DNA of 64,000 bases from Haloactinopolyspora alba (GCF_003014555.1 NZ_PYGE01000016.1:62001-126000); one strand, 5' to 3'; shown: positions 8,951 through 18,451, numbered from the stretch's first letter. Translations and numbers: made by a program. Notes: generated from the sequence alone by a model not told the origin.

Positions 8951-10174
8951 TTACACCACGAGCCGGTACAGCGTGTGGGGCCGCCCCGCGCCGCCCGGGT
9001 TGAGCTTGCCGGCACGTTCGGCCAGCCCTCCCAGCTCGAGGCGCTGGACGATCCGGTGCGCGGCGCGTACCCGGATGCCGAGGTGGTCGGCGATGTCGCG
9101 GGTGGTGACCGGCCGGTTGTCGGTCGCCTCACGCAGTTTCTGCAGCTCACGCAGCGTCGCGGCGGCCACGCCGACCCGGCGCGCCAGCACCGAGAGGCTG
9201 GTGGTGTCGGTCGCTCCGCGGCTGGCCGGAACGTCGAGGATCATGTCGGTGCCGTCGCGCAACGACAGGACGGCGCGGACGTCGCCGAGCACGCGGGCGC
9301 GGGCGAGGGCGTGCCGGGCCCGCGTCTCGGCCGCCGCGGCGGTGTCGCCGAGCCCGAGCCCGACCCGGACGACGCGGTGGTGGTCGGCGAGTCGGCCAAG
9401 CATCGGCAGCGAGGTGAAACCGGAGGTGGCGGCGTACAACGGACCGCGGGTCGTGATCAGCAGGTGAGAACCGCCTACCGCGGCCGCGAGACTGCCGCCC
9501 AGCGCGGCCGCTTCCGCCGCGAGCCCCACGTCGCCGCCGGAGGTCTGGATCAGCCCGACGGCGACCTGCGCGTCCTCGGCGAGCTGGTTGCTGCCGGCCA
9601 GAAGAACCTGCCGCAGGGCGACGCGGACGGACGCGGCCAGCGGCGCGAGCCGCAGCGCCGGCTGCTCACCGGCGATCGCCTCGTGGACGGCCGAGTTGCA
9701 GGTGACGGCGACGTCGGTGCCGGCGGCGTGCCGCTCGCGGTGGAAGCCGATGATCTCGGCCGGCTTCAGCCCGGGGTCGAACGGGAGCACGTGCAGGTGG
9801 TCGGTGGGCAGCCCCGCCTCGGCGTAGGTGTGGTGGACGTCGTCGAGCGGCACCGTGTCGATGGACAGCCGGGCGACGTCGTGCCCGCGCTGCGCGAGCA
9901 CCAGCAGCGCCTGCGCCAGCGTGGGTCCGCTGTACTCCAGATACGTCGCGGGCGCGGTCGGGGGGCCGTGGGCGGCGACGGTGGCCGCGTACGGGGCGAT
10001 GCCGGCGAACAGCCACCCGTCGACCTCGGCGAGGTGAGCGTCGACCAGGGCGGGGGCGTCGGTGTCGTCGGCGTAGGGCAGCTCGAGGATCACCGTGCCG
10101 GGCTGCTCGCGGACGACGGAGGTGATGCCGGGGATGAGGTCGGCCGGGCCGACGACTCCGATCGTGGCGCTCAT
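8951..10174 (-). CDS. Putative transcriptional regulator, tandem copy 2 (C-terminal winged helix)
   Basis: A protein of 407 aa whose ATG overlaps the stop of the upstream paralogue (ATGA). The N-terminus ATIGVVGPADLIPGIT with VDGWLFAGIAPYAA resembles an alpha/beta sensing domain. A middle part with RVGLGLGDTAAAAETRARHAL looks like a GGDEF- or nucleotide-cyclohydrolase-like fold element. The last 70 residues contain a winged helix (TTRDIADHLGIRVRAAHRIVQRLELGGLAER). Similar multidomain proteins are annotated as regulators of unknown signal. It ends the leftward arm of the four-propeller locus and is the best candidate, with its twin, to control it. The ligand is unknown. Confidence 0.65.
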   Translation of the reverse strand: MSATIGVVGPADLIPGITSVVREQPGTVILELPYADDTDAPALVDAHLAEVDGWLFAGIAPYAATVAAHGPPTAPATYLEYSGPTLAQALLVLAQRGHDVARLSIDTVPLDDVHHTYAEAGLPTDHLHVLPFDPGLKPAEIIGFHRERHAAGTDVAVTCNSAVHEAIAGEQPALRLAPLAASVRVALRQVLLAGSNQLAEDAQVAVGLIQTSGGDVGLAAEAAALGGSLAAAVGGSHLLITTRGPLYAATSGFTSLPMLGRLADHHRVVRVGLGLGDTAAAAETRARHALARARVLGDVRAVLSLRDGTDMILDVPASRGATDTTSLSVLARRVGVAAATLRELQKLREATDNRPVTTRDIADHLGIRVRAAHRIVQRLELGGLAERAGKLNPGGAGRPHTLYRLVV

Positions 10175-11394
10175 CGCACGTGGATCCGGTAGAGCGTGGC
10201 GGGCCTGCCCGGAACACCGCCGGAGTCCTCGCCGGCCCGTTGCGCGAGGCCGGCGCGTTCGAGCTTCGCCAGGATCCGCCGGGCGCTGCGGGTCTGCCGG
10301 CCGAGCCGGTGGCCGAGATCCGCGGCGGTCAGCGGGGTGGTGGAGTCGAGCCGGAGCGCGCGGATGGCGGTCAGCGTCGCCGGGGCGATGCCCGCCTGCT
10401 GCGCGCGCTCGTCCATGGTCGGCTCCTGCGCGGGCGCCACGGACGTGCGGTGCGCGAGGACGACGTCCGGGTCGTTGCGGCGCGACAGCACCGCCGCGAC
10501 CGGCCCGGCCCGGCGGGACCGGACCAGCGCCCGGCGGGCGAGATGCTCGGCCTCGGCGGCGGTGTGCCCGAGACCGAAGCCGACGTGGACCCGGTCGCTG
10601 ACCGCGGAGAGCCGGCCGAGCAGCGGCAGGTCGGTGAACTCGGCGCTCGCCTCGGCCAGCCGGCCGCGGGTCGACGCGATCAGCACCGTGCCGTCCGCGC
10701 GCTGGCCGACGCATCCGCTGAGCTCGGAGACGTGCCGGACGACGTTCGCGGTGCCGTCGGCGGTCTCGACCAGGCCGACGACGATCTGGGCGTCGCCGAG
10801 CGCGGCCTCGTCGATGCTCAGCGTCAGGTGGTCCAGCGTGCTGCGCACGGCGTGCCGGGTGGGGCGCAGCCGGATGGTGGGCAGTTCGCCGTCGAGGCGG
10901 GCGTGCACCGACGACAGGCAGGTGATGGCGTGCGTGCCGGTGCCGTCGCGGTGCGCCCTCCGGTGGAACTCGGCGTAGTCGTCCGCGCTCAGGTCGGGCC
11001 GGAACGGGAGGACGCGCACGTGCGTCGGGTCCAGCCCGGCGTGCTCCAGGCAGCGGCGGACGGCGTTGTGCGACATGGTGTCGACCGAGAGCCGGTCGAT
11101 CCGCTGGTTCGTGCGCAGCAGCCCGACCAGCGCGAGCTGGAGCGCTTCGCGGGTGTAGGGAACGTAGACGGCGGGCCGGTCGAGCACGCCGGCCCGCTCG
11201 GCGCGGGTGTACGGCCCGATCCCGGTGAACAGCCATCCGGTGACGTTGTCGGCCTGCGACTCGACGATGGCGGTCGTCTCCGTCTCGTCGGTGTAGTCCA
11301 GGCACAGCGCCGAGATGTCGGCGTGCTCCCCGCAGTACGGAGCCACCTCGTCGACGACGTCGTGTGGTCCCACCACACCGATCACGGATGCCAC
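10171..11394 (-). CDS. Putative transcriptional regulator, tandem copy 1 (C-terminal winged helix)
   Basis: A protein of 407 aa, exactly the length of the downstream copy and collinear with it: SVIGVVGPHDVVDEV, VTGWLFTGIGPYTRA, RVHVGFGLGHTAAEAEHLARRAL and a terminal winged helix (TAADLGHRLGRQTRSARRILAKLERAGLAQR). The two have diverged strongly outside these motifs, so the duplication is old or kept by divergent selection. The start is the GTG at 11394. Its ribosome site AGGTGA is buried in the 3' arm of a 13-bp hairpin at 11402-11445, which suggests translational control. Both may act as a heteromer, which is inference. Confidence 0.65.
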   Translation of the reverse strand: MASVIGVVGPHDVVDEVAPYCGEHADISALCLDYTDETETTAIVESQADNVTGWLFTGIGPYTRAERAGVLDRPAVYVPYTREALQLALVGLLRTNQRIDRLSVDTMSHNAVRRCLEHAGLDPTHVRVLPFRPDLSADDYAEFHRRAHRDGTGTHAITCLSSVHARLDGELPTIRLRPTRHAVRSTLDHLTLSIDEAALGDAQIVVGLVETADGTANVVRHVSELSGCVGQRADGTVLIASTRGRLAEASAEFTDLPLLGRLSAVSDRVHVGFGLGHTAAEAEHLARRALVRSRRAGPVAAVLSRRNDPDVVLAHRTSVAPAQEPTMDERAQQAGIAPATLTAIRALRLDSTTPLTAADLGHRLGRQTRSARRILAKLERAGLAQRAGEDSGGVPGRPATLYRIHVR

Positions 11395-11401
11395 TTCAGT
11401 A

Positions 11402-11445
11402 TCACCTGCCCCTGATGCCGAGCGTACGGCAGCAGGGGCAGGTGA
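11402..11445 (-). promoter_or_regulatory. Hairpin that covers the ribosome site of the regulator pair
   Basis: Arms 11402-11414 and 11433-11445 form a perfect 13-bp stem (TCACCTGCCCCTG with its complement), and TGCCG/CGGCA inside the loop can extend it after a small bulge. On the leftward transcript the 3' arm contains AGGTGA, seven bases before the GTG start at 11394. It could act as a terminator after the propeller gene ending at 11492, or as a block on translation of the regulators. No T-run follows, which favours the second reading. Confidence 0.6.
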
Positions 11446-11491
11446 CCTGGAGTGGTGGCGCAGCCACGGGCCGGTACCGGCGCGTCGTCCG

Positions 11492-13855
11492 TCAGCGGCG
11501 CGGCCGGGCCAGCACCGGGCGGGACGTCTCCTCGCGGTTGCCGGCTCCGTCGACCGCGGCGGCCGTCACCCGGTGCATGCCGGGCCTGGACAGCGGGACC
11601 GGCCCGGTGTACGCGGTCCACGGGCCGTGGTCGAGCCGGTACTCGACCCGCCAGAGCCCGGAGCCGCCGGCGTCCTCGGCGTTCACCTTCACCGACGGCA
11701 GCCGTTCACCGGAGACGTACACGGTGTCGATCGACACCTGCGGAGCGGATCCGTCGTCACCCGCCGGGTCCCAGTGGAACAGCTCGGCCCCCCGGGCCAG
11801 CGCCAGGGTGCCGTCCGGCAGGACGGTGAACAGCCGGTAGCCGGACACCCCGAGGTCGGTGACCGCGCCGGTGCGGGTCCACACCTGCCACAGCCGCCCC
11901 GCCGACTTCACGTAGAGCAGCGGCGCGTCCGGAGCCTCCCGCAGGATCGCCACCGTGTTGGGGAACGTCCGGCCGCCGCCGACGGTGTCTCCCAGTTCGA
12001 TGGTGCGCACGACCGTGCCGTCGGCCGGGTCGATCTCCGCGAGCGTGGTGTCGGCGATGGTCCACAACCGCCCGTCCCGGTCGGCGACGACACCGGCGTA
12101 GGACGTGGCTCCGGGAACCGGCTTGGTACGCCACAGCACCTCGTCGGCGACCGGGTCGTAGGCGAACATGTCGCCCTCGGTCAGGGTGGGCTCCGGTGCG
12201 CCGGAGCCGCCGTGGATCCAGGTGCCGCAGTACACGACGTCGCCGATGACGGCCAGGTCGCACACGGCCCGGTCACCGAGACCGACGTCGCGCACGTCGT
12301 AATCGCCGGTGCCGGTGTCGTGCACCACCAGAGCGCCGCCGAACGTGGGGCTGCGCGGCCCGGTAGCCGCGACCACCCGGTCGCCGACGCGGGCGATCGC
12401 GAAGATGCGGTCCTGCGGGTCGGCATGATCGTGCAGGTCCCAGACCTTCTCCGGGTTCGGGGCCGTGCCGGGCGGGCCGGGCGAGTACTCGACGCTGTTC
12501 CACGGCTGGTCCGGGTCGTAGCGGTACCCGCGGGCGTCCGGATAGGCACCGACCCACACCGACTCGCCGTCGTCGAGCAGGCTCTCGGTCTGCGAGAAGC
12601 GGTGGAACCGCACGCTCGCGTCGGCGGGGTCGATCCGCGCGAACCCGGCGAGGTACCCGCCGGCGAGGATCGTCCCGTCCCGAGCGGTCTCGAGCGAGAT
12701 CATCTCGGCCGGCTCGCCGGGGACGGTCGGCCCGTCGGTGACCGAGTGCGCACCGGTCTGCGGGTTGTACCGCCACATCTCCCCGCGCCAGAACCAGCCG
12801 GTCAGCGTCTGCCCCGGCCATTCGGGATCGCCGAGGTCGACCCAGCCGACGCCGCGGTAGTTCCACACCCGGCCCGGGTAGACCAGCCCGGTCGCGGTGA
12901 CCGTGCCGCTGACCGGGTCCCAGCCGGTCAGCTCGTTGTCGTGCATGACGTAGACGAGACCGTCCGCGTCCGGTGCGGACAGCCCCAGGCCGGCGACGTT
13001 GGCCAGCTCACCGATCCAGCTCCCGGTGGCGGGGTCGAACGCGTAGAGCGGCGCGTGCTTGATGTCCACGCCGATGCGGACGTAGAGCAGGCCGCCGGAG
13101 GCGTCGACGTCGAATACCGACACCGACGTGTCGCCCGGGGTCAGCCCGGCCGGCAGCGGCAGTTCGGTGGTGTCGCCCGACGCCGGATCCAGCCTGAACA
13201 GGTGCGCACCGCGCGACGTGCCGACGTAGACCGCGCCGTCGAGCACGCCGATGGCGCGGGCGTACTTCGTGTCCGCGGCGACCGAGCCGAAGTCGTGCAC
13301 CTCGGCGGTGTTCACATCGAACGAGAAGACTCTCGTCCCCGGGTAGGTCGCTCCGTAGATGCGCGAGTCGGCGCCGGCGGCCAGCCCGAACAGGAACGTC
13401 TCGCCGGCCAGCGGCGAGCCGAGGTCGTCCACCGTCCCGGCCCGGGGGTCCACCCGGTACAGGCCGGCGTTGGAGTACGAGCCCACGTACATGTTCCCGT
13501 CGGCGCCGATCGCCGTGGCGTACGCGCCGCCCGCGCCGGGCAGCGGCCGGGTGAACAGGGCCTCCCCGGTCCGGGCGTCCACGGCCGACACCTTGGCCGG
13601 CTCTCCGCTGGTGACACCGCACAGCAGTGCTTCGCCGTCGGATCCGCCGAAGATCTGCGCGCCGACCATGTTGACGTCGGTGATCGGCACGGTCAGCAGT
13701 TCGGGCGCCGTCCCCGACGACGGTCCGAGGGCCCGGGCCGGCCCGCCCGGCCCGTCCGTCCCGGTGGTGGTGCTCGCCGTGGCGGGCAGCCAGGACGTCG
13801 CGTACGCCACGGGCGGGCCGGCCAGGGCCGCGGTCAGCAGGGTTCGTCTTCGCAT
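11492..13855 (-). CDS. Exported beta-propeller protein with C-terminal Ig-like domain
   Basis: A protein of 787 aa starting at the ATG at 13855 (GAGGAG upstream). The N-terminus MRRRTLLTAALAGPP is a Tat-like signal. The body is built of repeated blades with WxxDxxTG-like turns (YDPVADEVLW, VDPRAGTVDD, FDPATGSWIG) and the locus-specific ATYPGTRVF blade also found in its three paralogues. The last 90 residues (VSIDTVYVSGERLPSVKV, WRVEYRLDHGPWTAYTGP) form an Ig-like or OmpL47-type domain that the other copies lack. No PQQ ligand set or enzyme motif is visible, so glycan binding or scaffolding on the cell surface is the likely role. It is the most diverged of the four copies. Confidence 0.75.
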   Translation of the reverse strand: MRRRTLLTAALAGPPVAYATSWLPATASTTTGTDGPGGPARALGPSSGTAPELLTVPITDVNMVGAQIFGGSDGEALLCGVTSGEPAKVSAVDARTGEALFTRPLPGAGGAYATAIGADGNMYVGSYSNAGLYRVDPRAGTVDDLGSPLAGETFLFGLAAGADSRIYGATYPGTRVFSFDVNTAEVHDFGSVAADTKYARAIGVLDGAVYVGTSRGAHLFRLDPASGDTTELPLPAGLTPGDTSVSVFDVDASGGLLYVRIGVDIKHAPLYAFDPATGSWIGELANVAGLGLSAPDADGLVYVMHDNELTGWDPVSGTVTATGLVYPGRVWNYRGVGWVDLGDPEWPGQTLTGWFWRGEMWRYNPQTGAHSVTDGPTVPGEPAEMISLETARDGTILAGGYLAGFARIDPADASVRFHRFSQTESLLDDGESVWVGAYPDARGYRYDPDQPWNSVEYSPGPPGTAPNPEKVWDLHDHADPQDRIFAIARVGDRVVAATGPRSPTFGGALVVHDTGTGDYDVRDVGLGDRAVCDLAVIGDVVYCGTWIHGGSGAPEPTLTEGDMFAYDPVADEVLWRTKPVPGATSYAGVVADRDGRLWTIADTTLAEIDPADGTVVRTIELGDTVGGGRTFPNTVAILREAPDAPLLYVKSAGRLWQVWTRTGAVTDLGVSGYRLFTVLPDGTLALARGAELFHWDPAGDDGSAPQVSIDTVYVSGERLPSVKVNAEDAGGSGLWRVEYRLDHGPWTAYTGPVPLSRPGMHRVTAAAVDGAGNREETSRPVLARPRR

Positions 13856-13931
13856 CGGGTCTCCTCGTGGTTTCGGTCCGGCTTCGTTTCGGTCCGGCGG
13901 GCGCGCCGGTGTCACGCGTCGCGGGCCGGTG

Positions 13932-16265
13932 TCACGGCTCGCCGGCGGCGGCCAGGATCGTGGCGCGTTCGCGGGCGCTGATGATCCCGTCGTCGCGCAG
14001 GTCCGCCGAGACGGTGGCGACGTGGCGGACCCACGCGCCGTGCGTGTCGAACTCGTCCGGCGCTCCGAGCAGGTCGGACACGCGGCATCCGTCGTCGGCG
14101 TAGCGGTTCGGCACGGTGGTGTCCTCGCCCCCGACGGCCACGGTGTCGCGCTGGTCCGGTTCGGGGCACCGTGGTTCGGCCACGTCGTACCGGAACAGGT
14201 TGGCGTCGCGGCTGTAGTACAGGTCGCCGTGGTGATCGATGACGAGGCGCTCGACGTGGTTGCCGGCCAGCACGTCGACCTCCCACGTCGTGGGATGCAC
14301 GCGGTGCAGGAAGCCCCCGGTCGTGACGAACAGCCGGCCGACGTCGTCGAAGACGATGTCGCGGTCGGTGCCGTAGCGGCTCACGCCGGTGTCCTGCAGC
14401 TGCTGCCGGCGGACGATCTCACGGGTCTCCGGGTCGAACGCGAACAGCCAGCCGCCGGCGAGCCCGTACAGCAGGCCGTCGGGGCCGAAGGTCAGCCCGG
14501 ACAGCGACGGCTCGCCCTCGACCGGCGCGTTCTCGTACACGACCTCGCCGGTGTCCGGGTCGTAGATGAACAGCGTCCCGGACTCCTCGATCGGGTCGAC
14601 GCCGTAGCCGCCCCACACGGTGGACCCGCCGTAGACGAGGCCGTCGCCTCTCGTGGCCAGCGTGACCGGGCTGCGGTTGCCCAGCACGCCCTGGTCGACG
14701 GTGAGGTCGCCGCTGACCGGGTCCCACAGTCCGATGGCGCCGTCCAGGCGGCCGGACTGCGGCACGGTGCCGACGGCCACCCGGTCGCCGAGATCGGCGA
14801 ACGCGTGCGGGCGGTCCTGGAAGTGCTCCATGTAGACCGGCGGATCCTGGTCGAACCCCTCGTCCCACGGCAGGCCGGTGTCGTAGACGGACAGCACGGC
14901 CCGCGGATAGCGCCCGATCAGCAACCGGTCGCCGAAGGTGCCGAACCCCTCGACCTGGCGCACGCCGCGCAGCCGCTCGACCTTCTCGGTGTCCGGGTCC
15001 CAGCGGGCCATGCCCGACTGCGAGAGGTAGCCGCCGATGTAGATCTTGCCGTCCGGGCCGGTGCCCAGCGAGTGGATCGGCGGCGGCGCGCCCTCCAGGT
15101 CCGCGTAGACCCGCCGTGTCTCGCCGCTGGTGACGTCGAAGACCTCCATCCGGGACGAGCCCTGGTACGTGACGGCGAGCGTCGGCCCGGGGAAGTCCGG
15201 GTGGTCCAGGTCGACCCAGGCGAACCGCCCGGGGATGACGCGTGGCCGCCAGCCGATCTCCTCGTGCTCGCCGGTGCCGAGGTGGTAGCGGGCCATCTCG
15301 CCGTTCTTCAGCCGGAAGTAGACGTGCTCACCGGTGGCCGGGTCGATCGGGGAGACGGCCTGGCCCTGGAACTCGGTGACCTCGTCCACCCACTCGCCCG
15401 TCGCCAGGTCGTACACCAGGAGGACGTGCGTGGACTGCAGGAAGGCGAAGAGTTTCCCGCCGGCCGCGAACAGCCGGTAGACCGCCTTCTCGTCCTCGTA
15501 CCCGGCGGGCAGCGCGATCTCGTCGACGCTGCCGGCGTCCGGGTCGATGCGGAACAGCCGCCCGCCCGGCTGGCTGCCGGCGTAGACGACACCGTCGACC
15601 TCCACGAGGCTCTGCACGTACGTCTCGCTCGGTGCGACCTGGCCGAAGTCGCGGACGTCACCGGTCTCCGGGTCGACCGAGAAGACGTGCCCGCCCGGGT
15701 AGGTGCCGCCGTAGATGGTGCCGTCGTCGCCGGTCTCGAGGCTGAAGATGCCGTCGTCCTCCAGCGGCGTGCCCAGGTCCTCGATCGTCTCGGTGCCGGT
15801 CGGGTGCCGGAACAGGTCACCCTGGCGGGTGCCGATGTACACGCTGCCGTCGGCGGCGGAGTAGTCCAGAGCCTTGCTCCGGTTGCCGCGCGGCAGCCGG
15901 GTGGAGAACGTGGTGTCGCCGGTCCGCATGTCGGTGACGACGAACTCGACCGTGTACAGCGGCTGGCCGTCGGCGACGTGGTAGGCCTGCGGGCGGCCCT
16001 CGGGGCTGCGGCCGAACTCCTGGGCGAACGCGACGACGTTGCCGGCGATGGGTGTGCCGAGGTCGGTCTCGCGGCTGTCGGCGCCCGACGGTGCCGTGGG
16101 TGCGGGCGAGGCGGCCGCTTCGGGTGCCGGTGTGGCGGCCGCGCCGAGCCCGGCTGCGCTCAGGCTCGCCGCCAGCGCGGCCACTCCTGCGCGGGCGAGG
16201 GCCGAACGGCGGCCCGCCCGGCGGTCGGTTCGAGGGTTGGCTTGAGGGCTCGTCGGGGGAATCAT
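13932..16265 (-). CDS. Exported beta-propeller protein, paralogue 2
   Basis: A protein of 777 aa starting at the ATG at 16265, which overlaps the upstream stop (ATGA) and implies coupled translation. A basic N-terminus (RTDRRAGRRSALARAG) and an Ala-rich segment form a signal peptide, followed by an Ala/Pro linker. The propeller begins near residue 60 and contains GGTYPGGHVFSVDPETG, then VRDFGQV, then QDRPHAFADLGDRVAVGTVP, all shared with the copies at 16262 and 18518. It ends with CPEPDQRDTVAVGGEDTTV and a helical tail (DDGIISARERATILAAAG). No catalytic motif is seen. A surface binding function for the substrate imported by the adjacent transporter is inferred. Confidence 0.75.
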   Translation of the reverse strand: MIPPTSPQANPRTDRRAGRRSALARAGVAALAASLSAAGLGAAATPAPEAAASPAPTAPSGADSRETDLGTPIAGNVVAFAQEFGRSPEGRPQAYHVADGQPLYTVEFVVTDMRTGDTTFSTRLPRGNRSKALDYSAADGSVYIGTRQGDLFRHPTGTETIEDLGTPLEDDGIFSLETGDDGTIYGGTYPGGHVFSVDPETGDVRDFGQVAPSETYVQSLVEVDGVVYAGSQPGGRLFRIDPDAGSVDEIALPAGYEDEKAVYRLFAAGGKLFAFLQSTHVLLVYDLATGEWVDEVTEFQGQAVSPIDPATGEHVYFRLKNGEMARYHLGTGEHEEIGWRPRVIPGRFAWVDLDHPDFPGPTLAVTYQGSSRMEVFDVTSGETRRVYADLEGAPPPIHSLGTGPDGKIYIGGYLSQSGMARWDPDTEKVERLRGVRQVEGFGTFGDRLLIGRYPRAVLSVYDTGLPWDEGFDQDPPVYMEHFQDRPHAFADLGDRVAVGTVPQSGRLDGAIGLWDPVSGDLTVDQGVLGNRSPVTLATRGDGLVYGGSTVWGGYGVDPIEESGTLFIYDPDTGEVVYENAPVEGEPSLSGLTFGPDGLLYGLAGGWLFAFDPETREIVRRQQLQDTGVSRYGTDRDIVFDDVGRLFVTTGGFLHRVHPTTWEVDVLAGNHVERLVIDHHGDLYYSRDANLFRYDVAEPRCPEPDQRDTVAVGGEDTTVPNRYADDGCRVSDLLGAPDEFDTHGAWVRHVATVSADLRDDGIISARERATILAAAGEP

Positions 16266-18352
16266 CGTGTGCCTCCCGGATGGGCGTCGACGCGGTGGCG
16301 GAGCAGTTCCGCGCCGTCGGTGACGTACACGTCGCCGGCGTCGCTGACGGTCAGGCGGTAGAGGTCGGGGCGGTCGTGCAGCAGCTCGACGCGCCGGCTG
16401 CGCGGATGCAGCCGGACGAGTCCGCGGCCAGGGACGGTGGCGTAGACGCGTCGGTCGGCCGGGTTGTAGGCGAGATCGCCGACGACGTAGGCGCCGTCGG
16501 ACGGCCAGGTGTAGGAGGCGTAGCGCCGCCACCACACCCGTCGGCTCCCGCGCGGGTCGACGCTGAAGATCACGCCGGCCGTCAGGCCCCACAGCCGGCC
16601 GTGGCCGTCGAAGTCCAGTGCCGACACCGTCCGTTCGCCGGCCACCGGCACCATCGACCACAGCATCCGCCGTTCGGCCAGGTCGAAGGCGAACAGGACG
16701 GCCTCGGACGCGGTCTCGTCCGCTCCGTACCCGCCGTACACCGACGTCCCGGCGTAGAGCACGCCGTCGCGGTGGGCCAGCGCCATGATGCTCTGGTCGG
16801 GGACCAGGTCCGGGTAGACGTCGCGAGCGCCGGTCGCCGAGTCGTACAGGGTGAGCGCGCCGCCCAGGAACCCGCTGGACGGCACCGTTCCCACGGCGAG
16901 GTGTGCGCCCGCCGACGTCATTGCGAACGGCCGGTCCTGACCGTGGTCGGTGCCGTCGAACAGCTTCCGCGGGTTCGGCGTCTCGCCGGGCGGGACGGTG
17001 GTGTACTCCGCGCTGTAGAACGGCGTGTCCGGGTCGTAGTGGTAGATCCGCGCCTGCGGGTAGAGCCCGAGGTAGACCTCGCCGCGGTGCACGGCGATGC
17101 CCTGGTGCTCGCCGAAGCGGTGCGACTCGATCTCGTCGGTGCGTGTGTCCAGCACGGCCAGCCCGCCGACACCGGTGCCTCCGATGTAGACGCGCCCGTC
17201 GGCCCCGGCGCCGAGGGCCCGCAGCCGCACCGGCACCTTGGCGATGTCGGTCTCGAACGTCTCGCCGGCGCCGGTCTCCGGGTCGTGCCGGAAGCCGTAC
17301 CCCTTCCAGCCCATGCCGATCAGCGACGGGCCGGGATAGTCGGGCAGGTCCAGTTGCCCCCAGCCGACGCCGCGGAACTGTGTGACCCGGCCCGGGAAGA
17401 GCAGGCCGGTGGGCGTGGTGGTGCCGGTGCCGGGGTCGTAGCCGGTGACCTCGCCGCCCTGGACGACGTAGACCCGCCCGTCCGGACCGGGTGCCGAGAC
17501 GTCGAGGCCGCCGACGTCGTCGAGCTGGTCGACGACCTCCTCGGTCGCGACGTCGATGACCACCAGCGTCCCGGTGACGCCGGTCGGCGAGATCCGTGCG
17601 TACAGCAGCCCGTCGTGGACGTTGAGGCCGTAGACGCGGTGATCCGGCTCGATGTTCGGCGGGAGGGCGATCTCACGTCGCTCGCCGCTCGCGGTGTCGA
17701 ACGCGACCAGATGGGCGTTGGGCTGGGTGCCCGCGTAGACGGTGTCGCCGTGCACGATCGTGCTGCGCGCGTACGTCTGGCCCTCGAGGGCCTGGCCGTA
17801 GTCGCGGACCTCGCCGGTCTCCGGGTGGTACCGGAAGACCCGGCCGCCGGGGTACGTCCCGCCGTACAGCCAGCCCTGGTCGTCGAACGAGATCTTGAAG
17901 ATCACCCGCTCGGACTCCAGCGGCCGGCCGAGGTCTGTGAGCTGCGCCGCGCCGTGCGGCCACCGGTAGAGGTGCCCGTTCTGCGCGCCGATGTAGACGG
18001 CGCCGTCCGGTCCCGTCGTGACTCCCCAGGCTGTCTGGGTGCCGGTCAGGGGCACGGCGTGCGCGACCGACCCGTCGGACGGGTCCAGGACGTTGAACGT
18101 GCCGTCGGCTCCGGCCGAGCCGGCCGCGATGGAGTACAGCCAGGTCCGGTTCTGTGCGTCCATGCCGACCGCGCCGCCGGTGGTGGTGACGTCCTCGATC
18201 GGCGTGCCGAGTGAGTCCAGGGCCGGTGCGGCGCCCTGTCGTGGTGCGGCAGCGGCGGGCGCTGACGGCAGCACGGTGGCGGACGCGCCGGCGGCGAGTG
18301 TGCCCAGCACAGCGCGTCGTGAGACGGGGCGATGGGGGTGTTCCGAAGACAT
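16262..18352 (-). CDS. Exported beta-propeller protein, paralogue 1
   Basis: A protein of 696 aa from the ATG at 18352 with GGGAGG five bases upstream. SRRAVLGTLAAGASATV is a twin-arginine signal. Nearly the whole mature protein is propeller, including GGTYPGGRVFRYHPETG and QDRPFAMTSAGAHLAVGTVP. The blade GGALTLYDSATGARDVY matches GGALTLWNPDTGDTEVF of the rightward copy, so these two are the closest pair. It is the first gene of the leftward arm, divergent from 18518. Folding before export through Tat suggests a bound cofactor or fast folding. The function is not recognised; extracellular glycan binding or lyase-like activity is possible. Confidence 0.75.
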   Translation of the reverse strand: MSSEHPHRPVSRRAVLGTLAAGASATVLPSAPAAAAPRQGAAPALDSLGTPIEDVTTTGGAVGMDAQNRTWLYSIAAGSAGADGTFNVLDPSDGSVAHAVPLTGTQTAWGVTTGPDGAVYIGAQNGHLYRWPHGAAQLTDLGRPLESERVIFKISFDDQGWLYGGTYPGGRVFRYHPETGEVRDYGQALEGQTYARSTIVHGDTVYAGTQPNAHLVAFDTASGERREIALPPNIEPDHRVYGLNVHDGLLYARISPTGVTGTLVVIDVATEEVVDQLDDVGGLDVSAPGPDGRVYVVQGGEVTGYDPGTGTTTPTGLLFPGRVTQFRGVGWGQLDLPDYPGPSLIGMGWKGYGFRHDPETGAGETFETDIAKVPVRLRALGAGADGRVYIGGTGVGGLAVLDTRTDEIESHRFGEHQGIAVHRGEVYLGLYPQARIYHYDPDTPFYSAEYTTVPPGETPNPRKLFDGTDHGQDRPFAMTSAGAHLAVGTVPSSGFLGGALTLYDSATGARDVYPDLVPDQSIMALAHRDGVLYAGTSVYGGYGADETASEAVLFAFDLAERRMLWSMVPVAGERTVSALDFDGHGRLWGLTAGVIFSVDPRGSRRVWWRRYASYTWPSDGAYVVGDLAYNPADRRVYATVPGRGLVRLHPRSRRVELLHDRPDLYRLTVSDAGDVYVTDGAELLRHRVDAHPGGTR

Positions 18353-18384
18353 CGAGACCTCCCGATGTAGGCATGGTCTTCGAA

Positions 18385-18402
18385 TAACGGTCGCTACCGT
18401 AA
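18385..18402. promoter_or_regulatory. Inverted repeat in the divergent control region
   Basis: TAACGGT, four bases, ACCGTAA forms an 18-base near-perfect palindrome about 33 bases before the leftward ATG at 18352. It lies between the two divergent operons and is the best visible candidate operator for the tandem regulators. Confidence 0.4.
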
Positions 18403-18451
18403 TCACGGATTGTTCGAACTGACAAGATCTGACGCCGCAGATCAGCACCTC

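Noticed and set aside
13359-16361. A 1000-codon open frame on the + strand across the propeller genes
   Set aside because: It is antisense to two clear propeller genes; its product is Arg/Gly/Val-rich low-complexity sequence without domains, a usual artefact in high-GC DNA.
11492-18352. Propeller proteins as PQQ-dependent dehydrogenases
   Set aside because: No tryptophan-docking repeats, no PQQ or metal ligand set and no cytochrome domain are visible.
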